A stretch of 64,000 bases of DNA from Chlorocebus sabaeus (taxonomy: Eukaryota > Chordata > Mammalia > Primates > Cercopithecidae). The stretch is taken from assembly GCF_047675955.1 (NCBI RefSeq), contig NC_132926.1, positions 13,335,326 through 13,399,325 on the forward strand. The letters are read 5' to 3'. The position numbers and the translations under genes are program-made. The notes under the pieces were generated by a model that ran no database searches, was not told the DNA's origin, and saw only the letters and a list, made by a program, of their open reading frames with translations. This document shows, in pieces, positions 47,170 to 57,830 of this stretch (position 1 is the stretch's first letter; each line of letters starts with the position of its first letter).

Positions 47170-47745
47170 GCCTCTCATTCCAGATTTACTACTTAGTACT
47201 GTGTGCCCTTGGGCAAGTGACTGTACCTCTCTGGGCCTCAGACGCCTTATCTTGGAAATAGATAATTGTGGTACTCACTTTGTAGTCTTGTTGTGAAGAT
47301 TAAATGAAGTAATTCTTTTTCTTTTTCTTTTTTCTTTCTTCTTTTTTTTGAGATGGAGTCTCGCTCTGTCGCCCAGGCTAGAGTGCAGTGGCGCGATCTC
47401 AGCTCACCTCAAACTCCGCCTCCCGGATTCATGCCATTCTCCTGCCTCAGCCTCCCAAGTAGTTGGGACTACAGGTGCCCACCACCACACCTGGCTAATG
47501 TTTTGTATTCTTATTAGAGACGGGGTTTCACCGTGTTAGCCAGGATGGTCTCAATCTCCTGACCTTGTGATCCACCTGCCTCGGCCTCCCAAAGTGTTGG
47601 GATTACAGGCGTGAGCCACCGCGCCCGGCATAAATGAAGTAATTCTTATAAAGCACTTGGAAGAATACTGACAAAGTTAGCCTTCAATGTTGCCATCAGT
47701 AGTAGCAGTATTACTACTACCATTGCTATTATTGATCAAGATGGC
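47170..47745 (+). repeat. MIR SINE split by an AluY
   Basis: 'tactgtgtgcccttgggcaagtgactgtacctctctgggcctcag' before and 'ataaagcacttggaagaatactg' after the Alu make one MIR. Confidence 0.85.
47318..47629 (-). mobile_element. AluY with exact 17-bp target duplication
   Basis: Diagnostic antisense states 'catgccattctcctgcc' and 'accgtgttagccaggatggtctc' indicate AluY. Target copies taaatgaagtaattctt lie at 47301-47317 and 47631-47647. The exact target duplication and preserved CpGs point to a relatively young insertion. Confidence 0.97.
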
Positions 47746-47905
47746 CCTCTCTTCTGGATAACATAACAGTGATTGTCTCCACTACAGCCAGGTTCTTCTC
47801 TTACAGTCTATCCGTAATATTTGTCTAATCCTAGAAGTTCTAGAAGGCATCCAAGAATCTAAGTCAGTGGTTCTCAGTCTCAGTTCACATAAAATCATCT
47901 TAGGG

Positions 47906-48026
47906 ATGCTGGGTGCCAGTGGCTCACACCTGTAATCCCAGCACTTTGGGAGGCCAAGGTGGGCAGATCACTTGAGCCCAGGAGTTCAAGACCAGCCTGG
48001 GCAACATGACAAAACCCCATCTCTAC

Positions 48027-48063
<37 letters not shown>

Positions 48064-48235
48064 GCTGGGCATGGTAGCTTGCACTTGCAGTCCCAGCTAC
48101 TTAGGGGGCTGAGGTGGGAGGATCTCCTGAGCCTGGAGAGGTTGAGGCTGCAGTGAGCAGTGATTGCAAGCCACTGCACTCCAGTATGGGTGACAGAGCA
48201 AGACTCTGTCTAAAAAAAAAAAAAAAAAAAAAAAA
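47906..48235 (+). mobile_element. AluJ with internal (CA)n
   Basis: 'gatcacttgagcccaggagttcaagaccagcctgggcaacat' is an AluJ-type left arm. The right arm starts after the CA tract. It ends in an A run (48212-48235). Confidence 0.95.
48031..48058. repeat. (CA)14 microsatellite
   Basis: Fourteen uninterrupted CA units occupy the middle A-rich linker of the AluJ. Confidence 0.98.
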
Positions 48236-48865
48236 GGTCATAGGAAATTTTTAAAAATACTGAGGCTTGGGTCCCATGAACTGAGATTTTTATTTAATTG
48301 ATCTGGCGTCTAGCTGGGCCTCATGACTTTTAGAAACACTCCAGGGGATTCCAAGACACCACTGGGCCAGTGGAAGGCCCTGTTAATTTTATATTGAAAA
48401 AGACCTAGAATATGAATGGTTTAATAGTCAACTAATTTTCAACAAGGGCACCAAGAGGACACAATGGGGAAAGGATAGTCTGTTCAATAAATGGTGCTGA
48501 GAAAACTGAATTTCCACATGTAAAAGAATGAAATTGGACCCTTAGCTTATACCACTCACAAAAAAATAGACTCAAAATGGATAAAAGACCTACATGTAAA
48601 ATCTGAAACCGTAAAACTCCTACAAGAGAATACGGGGAAAAAGGTCCTGGACATTGATTGGCCTTGACAGGTTTTTTTTGGATATCACACCAAAGGCTCA
48701 GGCCACAAAAGCAAATAAATGAGACCACATCAAACTAAAAAGTTTCTGCATAGCAAAGGACATAATCAGCAAAATGAAACAGCTTATGGGTTGGGGAAAA
48801 ATATTTACAAGATGTATATATGGTAAAGGGTTAATATCCCAAATTCATAAAGAACTCATACAACA

Positions 48866-49164
48866 GGCTGGGCACGGTGGCTCACGCCTGTAATCCCAGC
48901 ATTTTGGGAGGCCGAGGTGGGTGGATCTTGAGGTCAAGAGATCAAGACCATCCTGGCCAACATGGTGAAACCCCGTCTGTACTAAAAATACAAAAAATTA
49001 GCCAGGCGTGGTGGTGGACACCTGTAGTCCCAGCTACTTGGGAGGCTGAAGCAGGAGAATCACTTGAACCTGGGAGGCGGAGGTTGCAGTGAGCCAAGAT
49101 TGTGCCACTGTACTCCAGCCTGGTGACAGAGTGAGAATCCATCTCAAAAAAAGAAAAAAAAAAA
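48866..49164 (+). mobile_element. AluS inside the L1
   Basis: 'ggctgggcacggtggctcacgcctg' to an A-rich tail. Imperfect target copies share ctcatacaa on both sides (about 48855 and 49166). Confidence 0.97.
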
Positions 49165-49447
49165 GCTCATACAATAGTGGAAAAACTACATAACCCGATT
49201 TAAAAATGGGCAAAAGACCTGAATAGACATTTCTACAAAGAATATGCAAAAATGGCCAACAGGTATATGAAAAGGTGCTCAATGTCATTCATCATTAATT
49301 AATCGTTAATCAAAACCAGATGAGATACCACCTCACACCCATTTGGATGGCAACTATCAAGCCACAAGATAACAAATGTTGGTGAAGGTATGGAGAAAAG
49401 AGAACCCTTGTACACTGTTGCTGGGAATGTAGATTGGTCCAGCATTT

Positions 49448-49522
49448 ATGTAAAATAGTATGGATATTATGTAAAATAGTATGGATATTCTTGGAATTTG
49501 AAATAGTATTTCAAATTCCAAG
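49448..49522. repeat. 21-bp tandem duplication plus 15-bp hairpin in the L1
   Basis: The unit at 49448-49468 is repeated exactly at 49469-49489. It is followed at once by inverted arms cttggaatttgaaat (49490-49504) and atttcaaattccaag (49508-49522) with a 3-base loop. Neither structure belongs to L1 as I know it. Confidence 0.95.
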
Positions 49523-50222
49523 GAAATTGAAAATAAAATTACCAGATGACCTAACAATCTCTCTTTTGGGCACATACCCAAAGGAAATGGAATCACCACC
49601 TCATAAAGAGACCTGCACGCCCATGTTCACTGCAGCGTTACAACAGCAAACAGGCAACAGCCTAAGTGTCTGGTGACAGACAAATGAATACATTGTGGTA
49701 TATGTATAGATTGGAATATTACTCAGCCCTAAAAAGGAGAGATCTTGCCATTTGCCACAACATAGATGAGCCTGGAGTGCACTGTGTTAAGTGAAATAAA
49801 TCAGACACAGAAAGAAAAAGATTGCATTATTTTCAATTATATGTGGAATCTAAAAACTAAAACCCAAATGTACAGAAACAGAGAACAAATAGTGGTTACC
49901 AGGCAGCGGGTAGCTAGGGAGGAGATGGGAGATGGAGGTCTGTACAAAGTAGCAGATAGAGGGGATGGCCAGGTCTGGAGACCTAAGGTACAACTGGAAG
50001 ACTATAGATAAGAAAATTGTGCTGTATTTGGGATTCGTGCTACAGGAGTAGGTTTCAGCTGCTCTTGCCACAAAAAAAAAAAAAAAAAAAAAAAATCAAG
50101 GAAAAAATGATACTTATGAGATGATGGCTATGTTAATTTGCTTCACTATGGTATCTTTTTACTATCTGTTTGTATCCCATATCATGGGATATACAATATA
50201 CACAATAAAATTCATTTTACAA

Positions 50223-50799
50223 AATGAATAGAATACGCTTTTGTTTCCCAAGCATAGTATTCACCACAAGTGTTATATGAGGTCCCATTAAATAGTTTAG
50301 ATTATATGTTAATAGTCCTCCAACTATTTTCATGTGAATTGGGACAAAAAAAATAACTAGCAGATGAACTCCGTGACTTCACAGGTAGTATTCTTTACAT
50401 TGAAATTAAAAAAAAACTAAAACGTGGGGGGGAATCTATATAAATTCAACTTAAGTAAAACATCAAGTTACTATTTACACATATATGGTAAAAAAATGAC
50501 TGGCACATCAATGAGTAAGGCTTGGAAGACATGATATGAACTAAATATGATTATTTTATAATTCTGACCAAATGTGATTGTTCTAAAGGTTAAAGTGATT
50601 TTTATTCATCAGTTGTAAAGTTTCTAGCATCAAAAAGGTAGATTTATGAAATACAAATCCAAACTTCTAAGAACACAAAAATCTTGGTTTCCAGTAACTT
50701 GTTTTCAGGATACAGAGATAAAAAATGTTCTTTCATATTTACTCAGAGCTATAATTATAATTACTTTGTATATATGGACATGGTTAATGATAACGACAC
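50223..50799. other. unique AT-rich sequence
   Basis: Short A runs, no gene or named repeat. Confidence 0.45.
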
Positions 50800-51020
50800 C
50801 CTGTATTTTCACAGTACCTTCCCATTCACAGAAGACTTGCACTGACATTATTTAATTAGACATCCTAATAACCTGCTGAGTTTGGATTATTAGCCCCTTG
50901 TCACAAATGAGAAAAATGAGGCCCAGAGGGATTGGTTATGTGGCTGTCCTACGTTACACATCCAGGACATGGAGGTGCAAGATTGGAACCACATCACCTA
51001 ATCCAAAGTAGTGCTTTTTA
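50800..51020 (-). repeat. MIR SINE
   Basis: 'cacaaatgagaaaaatgaggcccagagggattggttatgtggctgtcctacg' is antisense MIR core. Confidence 0.8.
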
Positions 51021-51054
51021 TTTTCTACCATGCTTACTCTTCTAAGTCTTGTCC

Positions 51055-51735
51055 ATGCTGTGTGCTCTCTCTTCCACATTCATTTACAAAATCCCTCAAG
51101 GGCACCTCTAACTGTGTAACAAAGGAAAACCACCTAATCACCTCCTCCCAGCTCTTTTGTTTATACTTTTGAACAGCTCCAATTTGTTCTCCAGACAATA
51201 GCCGAAGTCATCATGACTGTCAATCAATCATGATACTTCTTACTTAAGTCCCTGCAACGGGTGCCTAACTTGCTGTGCATAAATTCGATGCCCTGCTCCT
51301 CCTGACCCCGTCTCCCGTCTCCTGCCACTGTCCTTGCTCACTGGGCCCCAGCCAGCTGCATCTCCTCTGGATTTCTCAACCAGGGCAAACATTTGCTGCA
51401 TCATGCTAGACAGTGCCGTTCCGTGCAGCAGGTGTGCTCTTCCAAGAAAACCTAGCTTCGGTGTAACCTCCGTGAGCTGTAATTCCCTGACCACCTGTTT
51501 GGGTGAGATCCCGCTCCTTACTTTCATACAACAAACAGATCTTTCCTTCATAGCTTTTATTACGATTTGGAATTATTTATTGGTGAGATTATCTGTTCCA
51601 GATCTATCAGAAGGCATGTTCTATGAGGGTAGAGGTGAAATCACCTCCATATTTTTTTTCTACCCCTCTAGTCCCAGACACAAACACAGTACTTAGCACA
51701 TAGTAACTCAACAAATATTTGTTGAATTAATGAAC
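51055..51735 (+). mobile_element. L2 LINE 3' region
   Basis: 'gtccctgcaacgggtgcctaacttgctgtgc', a C/T-rich central part, and the end 'cacagtacttagcacatagtaactcaacaaatatttgttgaattaatgaa' run in L2 order. No ORF is preserved. Confidence 0.75.
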
Positions 51736-52104
51736 AGAATATGAAATGGCTGAGGGGTAACTTTACTACTCTGAGGACAAAGTGCAGTTTTCACTGCCTA
51801 CCCTGATTACAAGCCAGGAAGTATGAAATGCTTGCAAAAACTTCTAGGCTTACCGGGGCCATCTGCAAGGATATTATCCTGAAGCCACTGCTTACACCTG
51901 ACTAGTACTACCGCTAAGCTGGATACTGGAGACAGGAAGTGAGGGCCTGTCAGGGCCTTCTAAGCTGCTTTTCAGGAGAGGAAAGCTTTTAGTTAAACCA
52001 GTGGTGGAATACCCTGAGCCCTGCCTACCTCGCCTTTCCACGAGGAAGCATACAATAGCCCAAGGGTCACAATTTTAAAACCACATATCTAATAGATAAA
52101 TACA
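51736..52104. other. unique sequence
   Basis: Nothing recognised. Confidence 0.45.
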
Positions 52105-52315
52105 GCACCAGAAACTAGAAAGCTGTATTCTATTCCCAACCATACCACGTTCTACTGAGCCAATAAGTTGCTTTTACTGGCCAAACTTCAGTTTTCTTAC
52201 CATTAAATAGATGTAATATTGTTTATCCTCCTTAACTCATATGATTGTTTTATGGATAGAATAAAATAAAGTTGAAAATATTTTGAATAGGTAGAAGTAC
52301 TTTACAGTATTATTT
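52105..52315 (+). repeat. MIR SINE
   Basis: 'gagccaataagttgcttttactggccaaacttcagttttcttaccattaaatagatgtaatattg' fits a diverged MIR. Confidence 0.55.
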
Positions 52316-52484
52316 GAACCTGAATTGCACAGATAGGATTTCTTCTCCTTAGCGGCTTCTAAATTAAGGAAGATGCACTGATTTCCATAGATACAAAGAC
52401 ATTCCAAAGACATAAACACAGTGAAAGGACAAATGCATTATTCATTGGCATTATGGATTTAAGTGGGTGGTCAGAAAGAAACAG

Positions 52485-52760
52485 GGTCTATAATAGCTCT
52501 CTGCCTGCAGATCGGGAGACCTGGGTTTGAACCTACCTTGTCATCCGTTTACTAGCTATGCAGGTTTGGCAGGTCAGAAAACCTCTGGAAGCCTCAGTGA
52601 CCCCCATCTCTAAATTGCAGAGGGAGGGTGGGAGTGGGTGGGAAGTGGAGAAATAGTAATGATATTATGATAGTTTGGAGGATCAAATGAAAAGTGGACT
52701 AGGAAAGGCCTTTGGAAACAGTTAAGTGACTTAGCAATGCAAGGCATTAGTATTATCCAA
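52485..52760 (+). repeat. MIR SINE
   Basis: 'gagacctgggtttgaacctaccttg...tttactagctatgcaggtttggcagg' is the MIR front. A G-rich insertion-like stretch lies in the middle (about 52620-52650). Confidence 0.8.
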
Positions 52761-53469
52761 GCACTTGTGTGTTTAGCCAAGGGACAGTCAGAAAGTCGTC
52801 AGGGAACGCTGCCCAGAATAGCAAAGAAGTATCAAGAATGACTTAAATAATAGCAGGGAGAGGGCAGGTCTAGTCAAAGAACAAGTTTCAGGGGAGGGTG
52901 CAGCCTAGGAGAGGGCAGGTTTCCAAGGGGCTGGCAGGACCCAGCCAAGGTGGTGGGTAGCTCCCCCCTTTCCAAAAGCTGAAGTGGTTCCTAAAAGCCC
53001 TGGATTACAAGGCAGAGGACAGCATTCAGGTGGGGAGAACGTGTTAAAAGGATCCCAAGTACACTCAAGGATGTTTGTTTTTTATTAGAAGATGAGGATT
53101 AACTGGATTAATGGAGCCTCATGGATGGAGAATGTGCAGATGCTAATTGCCCCTGAATTACAGTGGATTCCATTGGAATTGTGTATTCCTCTCCACAAAC
53201 CAAACCACTGCCTGCCTTCTCTCTCCTTCCCTCCCTCCCCACACGATGCTAAAATGAATGTGTCATTGTAACTGAGATGAAAGGCCTTGAAATTGATTTT
53301 CTACTTCCTTCCAAGATCTCTTGTTTGCAAAACACAGGAAGATCTAAGTTACTAATCGAGTTCCAGTTTGTTTCAAACAAACAAACAAAAAATGTATTCT
53401 AGGGATTCAGTTGCTGGAAGGCTTTTTCAAGCCCTCATTTCTTGCTTGGTTTCTGTGCCACACCAATTA
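52761..53469. other. unique sequence
   Basis: A short AAAC run lies near 53375-53390. No exon supported. Confidence 0.45.
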
Positions 53470-53658
53470 ACTTAGTGGTTCTCAAAGTTGAGTGCATACC
53501 AGAATTACCTGGAAACCCTGTTAAAACAGATTGCTGGGCCCCACCCCACAGTCTCTGATGCAGTAGGTCCAAGGAGAGGACCCAAAATTTGCATTTCTAA
53601 CAAGTTCCCCCAATGACAGCTATAGTGCTGGCCCAGGGCCTCCCTTTGAGAACAAATT
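53470..53658 (+). mobile_element. MER20 (hAT-Charlie)
   Basis: 'gtggttctcaaagttgagtgcataccagaattacctgg', 'gattgctgggccccaccccacag', 'aatttgcatttctaacaagttccc' and 'ctttgagaacaa' follow the MER20 consensus. Both terminal repeats are recognisable. Some MER20 copies are reported to act as enhancers in endometrium; whether this one does is unknown. Confidence 0.88.
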
Positions 53659-54424
53659 AACTAGGAAAATATCAAAGTATTTTAAGGAACCTGGCACACA
53701 AAAAGAGTGCAAACCTCAAAGTCCTGTGGCTGTGTCTTCTTGGCGAAAGAGATACAATCACTTAGAATTCAAAAAGTATCTACTGTTTCCTAAGTCAGCT
53801 ATGCATAGATCCTCTTGGATTTGGTAAAGCTTATGGATAGCTTATGGGATCAACTTGCTTTGCTATTGCATGGGAAATGCAGAGGAATTTGCAACTGGGG
53901 TGTTTTCTTCCTGGAGTCCCCACCCATTCCTCCCCCTGTCTGGTTTGCACACCCCCTCTTCTGTTGATTATACGTGTCAAGTGGTGTTTTCACAGCTCCG
54001 CAGCCATCACACACCTCCAGACCCCTGAACACTCCCTTTGCCTTGAAGCCACCAATATATGTCCAGTCCTATTCTACATTTATTTATAGGCCAGATTTGT
54101 GCAAGGCCTGGGCTGCTTTTGCTAATGTTTCCAAAATTTTTGCAAAGCAGTAGACAGTGAATCAACAGATTTTGGGTTCTAGCTTTCGCCTTGCTTCTGC
54201 GTTACCATATGATGGCCGAAAAAAATACTTAAACCTCTGGGTAGGATTTTACTCATCAATTAAAGGAGTTACTAGTCTAGCTAGCTTAGTGGTTCTTCTT
54301 CTTTTGGGAAAAATGAAAATGAAATATATGGACCTCTTCCTAGGAAAGTGGACACATGCAAATAAATGCAAAATATCACTTACAATTTTTAGACTGCCTG
54401 AATAATAATATAGTAATAACAAGC
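53659..54424. other. unique sequence
   Basis: Opposed frames at 53844-54089 are not supported. Confidence 0.45.
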
Positions 54425-54625
54425 AATGATGATTGCAGTATTTATTGAGTGCCAACTATGTGCCAGGCACTGTACAAGGCACTTTCCATGTGTTATATTT
54501 AATCCTTGCAAGAACCCTAGGAGGTCATAATGCCCAGTTTCTAGATGAGAAAACCATGGCAAAGACAAGAGAATTCATCTCAGTTCACCCAGCTGGTAAG
54601 CACACAATGGGATTTGTGGCAGCCT
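54425..54625 (-). repeat. MIR SINE
   Basis: 'tatttattgagtgccaactatgtgccaggcactgtacaaggcactttccatgtg' and 'ctagatgagaaaaccatggc' are antisense MIR-type landmarks. Confidence 0.8.
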
Positions 54626-55492
54626 ACACAGCCCTGAAGCTGACCAATGGTCCTCTGGGACATGTATGGCCCTGAGTTAAGAGTAGACACAGTTCCAGGT
54701 GATAGTTCAAGTCCCCCGAGCTCTGAAGTACATAATTTACAGATTTTTTTTTTTTCCCAATCACTAATAACCAAACATTTGGAGAAATAACCCCTGGCAT
54801 TCTTAAGGCTTCTGTGCATCAGAGTGCTCACAAAGTTTGTAAGTTGAAGAATATTTGGGGATTAAACTCAGAAAACCAAGCCACCACAGTGCCACACTTC
54901 TGTCGTTTCTGGGCATCTTAAAAATGAATGCTTTCTTATCGTAGTTTCTGACCAGAGGCAGCTTCCTTTAAAGGTGAAAGGAAGCAGTTCGTCTCAGCTC
55001 CAGCAGGTCAGTAATGTGACGAGATAAAGGGCAGTTCCTTAATGAAAACCACTCTGCCTCCTGCCAGCAAAGGAGTTTTCTTAGTGCATTTCAAGTCCTC
55101 TAACACCTCTTCCCAGATCAATGGCTTTTCATAAATGCACCAGGAGATCTTTGAACCACTAATGCTTCAGGGGCTGTTTAGGTTTGGAGTCAAACTGTTT
55201 AATATAACTCTCCTCCAAGTCTGGCTGTATTGAAAGGTCTCAGGAAACAAGGCAGGAGGAATGTATAAAAAGCAGAACCGCTGCGGCCAAGTGACGTCCC
55301 CCGCCTGCCTCGGCCTTCTGTTTATACAAGCAAATTGGACCAGGCTTATTCCATTCAGGAGGGGAAGGTGGAATGAAGTGGCATATGGGTCACGGTAGAG
55401 AGTTGAGTGAAAAGGAATCAGATAAAAGGTGCCTTTTGATTGGAGTGGAGCAAGTCATTTGCTTAGGAAGCGGGGAAAACCATTGATTAGCT
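54626..55492. other. unique sequence
   Basis: No named repeat. CpG-containing 'gcggccaagtgacgtcccccgcctgcctcgg' near 55283-55313 includes a CRE-like TGACGTC. Confidence 0.45.
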
Positions 55493-55524
55493 TCATCAAC
55501 AGATTAAGTCATCAACAGATTAAG
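55493..55524. repeat. exact 16-bp tandem duplication
   Basis: tcatcaacagattaag occurs at 55493-55508 and again at 55509-55524 without a mismatch. Confidence 0.97.
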
Positions 55525-55769
55525 CACTACAGTAAAAACTACATTGTGCTGGAGAAGTGTGGGCCAGACTTCTGCTTGTCCCTGGGAAAATGAATGCCAT
55601 TTAATTTAAATACTTGTTTAAACACGCTAGAGGAAGTGTCTTTTCAAAAGGGACATGACTGTGAGCATCAAGAAATATTATAACAAAGGCTAGTCTTTCT
55701 TCCGTCTAAAGTCGTTCCCACACTCACTTTCTCCAGGCCCTTGGTGGGAATGATAAAATAATCAGAAAG

Positions 55770-55925
55770 GTGGGCATTTTCTGAATGTAGCCTGTGCTAT
55801 GTGCTTTACCTCATCTACTGTTACTAACTCTACTTTCAGATGGGAAAACTGAATCCCAGAGCACATGAGCAACTTGGCCAATATTACACCAATCTGGGAT
55901 GGGCACCTCGATTTTCTTTTACTCA
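55770..55925 (-). repeat. MIR SINE
   Basis: 'gctatgtgctttacctcatctactg' and 'ctttcagatgggaaaactgaatcccagagcacatgagcaacttggcc' are antisense MIR. Confidence 0.8.
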
Positions 55926-56039
55926 GCCACCATCCTAAGTCTGTCTACCCAAGGAAACACAATCCACTGTCATCTAATGTTTCATTCTTTTACTCTTAAG
56001 AATCTATGACTTGCTGGTAAGTTTTGTGTTGTTCCACAC

Positions 56040-56160
56040 AATATCCCTTCATTTAGACTTCAAGCCCCCTGAGGGCAGGGACCATGTAGTTTTAAAATTT
56101 TGCCTTCCACCACAGTGTCTGGTACAGTAGAGACCTGGTACCTATCCTTTGTTCTTGAAA
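56040..56160 (+). repeat. L2 LINE 3' end
   Basis: 'gacttcaagccccctgagggcagggaccatgtag' and 'accacagtgtctggtacagtagagacc' are L2. Confidence 0.78.
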
Positions 56161-56194
56161 AGTCGATCTAAAAGTAGCTCTAGAGTTTTGGTGT

Positions 56195-56530
56195 GGTTTT
56201 TTTTCTGATTATAATATTCATACAAGCTCACTGCATAAAATATTTTTTAGGCACTAAAATTATATAAAAATAAAAAAAGCTGGCAGAGGTAACAGTCATT
56301 AACATTTCAGTATATAGCCTTCTACTCTTTTCCTTATATACATACACATGTAAAGATACACTGTAACTAGGATGACGCTATGCATGTTGTTTTGCCGCCT
56401 TATTTTTTTGCTAACAATACATCGTGGGCATCTTTCCATGTCAATAACTCTAGATCTTCAGCAGTTTGTATATCATAGTCCTGCACGGTGTTCCATTGTG
56501 TGGTTGTGTCATGATTCACGTAGTCCACAG
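56195..56530 (-). mobile_element. L1M 3' UTR fragment
   Basis: 'aacagtcattaacatttcagtatatagccttctactcttttcc' and 'aacaatacatcgtgggcatctttccatgtcaataactc' follow the same antisense L1M tail as the 6.2-kb fragment. Confidence 0.75.
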
Positions 56531-57660
56531 TAGAGGACTTGGATGGTCCCTGATATGTGCTTGTCTCTGCAAAGATGGAGCAGACATTCCTGAACTTACA
56601 AATTGATGCTCCTCTTTCAGTCCTTGTTATTGACCCAACTTCTTGAAAGCTTCACACCCACCACATTTGCTTGGATTGCAGTTCTCCTAGAAATGGCAAA
56701 ACAACATACTTTGTCTATTTCAGGATGCCTTCATATAATTTCATTTTTAATATAAAAATTAAGCTGTGGCATTTCCCTTCAAACAGAAGGAAGTCACAGG
56801 TGCCCATTTCTGATTCAGTTCTCAGAACATCCTAATCTCCTCTCCTGCTGGACAGTCTCTGCCAGGGAGTCACCGCACCCAGGAGTTTAAGAGTCATTTT
56901 CATAAATGCCCCATCTATGAAATTGCTGTGGACAGTTAATAAACCCAGGATCAAAGGCTAATGGATGCCAGCAAGAGCATGGGGAGAGGAGACAAGCTGG
57001 TGATTGGAGGATTTGGGTAATTAGCCACTCACCTTTTAAGCATCCTGGGAAATCACAGGTGGCTATAGCCATGCTAGGGCCAAGCCAGGTTTAAAGGCGG
57101 AACTAGGGGAGAGTTCAGGCTGATAGTAATAGATAATAGAAAGTGCAGGCCCTGGGAGCCTTATTTATTATTTTCCATCAGCCAAGTGAAGGCAATTTTT
57201 AGATGTAGACTTTTTTTGATGAACTGTCACCATGGTGATGGAATTGGAAATTCTTTTCCTGACAACATTGCTGTTAAACCATTTGTTTAATTATTTGCAT
57301 ACCATGACTCTAGGAGGCCCCTAGAGCTGTATGCTTGTCTCTGTACAAAGAAGAGTTGATCTCACGCATCTCTTAGATTCCTTACAGCAGAGAGATCCAA
57401 GTTTTCTATATGCCTGATCTTTACCAGATATGGATTGAGGCTCCCGGATTCCACAGAATTCATCTTGCAAAAGACGTTCATGAGAGAACAAGATTGAAGA
57501 AAAGAAAGAAGAGCAAGGAATTTACCATCTGTTCTGGGAAAAATGGTTTTGAGCCTCTCTGCTTCTTCTCTGGACCCAACAGATTTGGTTTCTTGCACAT
57601 CACGTCTACAGAATCACCTATAGGCCAGAGATGTTGGAAGGAGACTTTCAGTAAGTACCT
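56531..57660. other. unique sequence
   Basis: A donor-like ttca|gtaagt occurs at 57651 just before the tandem duplication. A matching acceptor candidate (ttccttacagcag) lies near 57390, but no frame supports an exon. Confidence 0.4.
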
Positions 57661-57830
57661 TCTGGTACAAGCTGGGAACTCCAGAGTCTTAAGTTGCCTT
57701 TTCTATTATGGGGCTGGAGCCATTTCTGAATTCATCCCTTTCCTTTCTGGTACAAGCTGGGAACTCCAGAGTCTTAAGTTGCCTTTTCTATTATGGGGCT
57801 GGAGCCATTTCTGAATTCATCCCTTTCCTT
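57661..57830. repeat. exact 85-bp tandem duplication
   Basis: 57661-57745 and 57746-57830 are identical at every base as I read them. The unit begins tctggtacaagctgggaact. It is not a known repeat family. Confidence 0.97.

Larger units (their letters stand above)
47868..48375 (+). mobile_element. MER5A-type hAT element split by an AluJ
   Basis: 'tcagtggttctcagtctcagttcac' starts it. After the Alu, 'tttttaaaaatactgaggcttgggtccc', 'gatttttatttaattgatctgg' and the region to about 48375 follow MER5A order. Confidence 0.65.
48415..50222 (+). mobile_element. 5'-truncated L1 (L1M/L1PB type) 3' end
   Basis: The sequence follows the end of L1 ORF2 and the 3' UTR. Landmarks are 'actaaaaagtttctgcatagcaaagg', 'gaatatgcaaaaatggccaacagg', 'ggtggaaatgt'-type thermal block 'ttgctgggaatgtagattgg', 'ggtatatgtatagattggaatattactcagcc', an internal A run (50072-50094) and a 3' 'acaataaaattc' signal. 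No intact ORF2 survives. It is interrupted by an AluS and carries a local rearrangement at 49448-49522. Confidence 0.95.

Noticed and set aside
48031..48058. CA tract as Z-DNA regulatory element
   Set aside because: It lies in an Alu linker and is better explained as a microsatellite. Nothing else supports a regulatory role.
49505..49507. The hairpin in the L1 as a microRNA precursor
   Set aside because: The stem is only 15 bp, too short for a Drosha substrate.
48415..50222. Active L1 ORF2
   Set aside because: The element is 5'-truncated, interrupted by an Alu and full of stops. It is only a relic.
57410..57814. 134-codon frame across the tandem duplication
   Set aside because: The 85-bp unit is read in two different frames, so the repeated peptide is not preserved, and the duplication looks recent.
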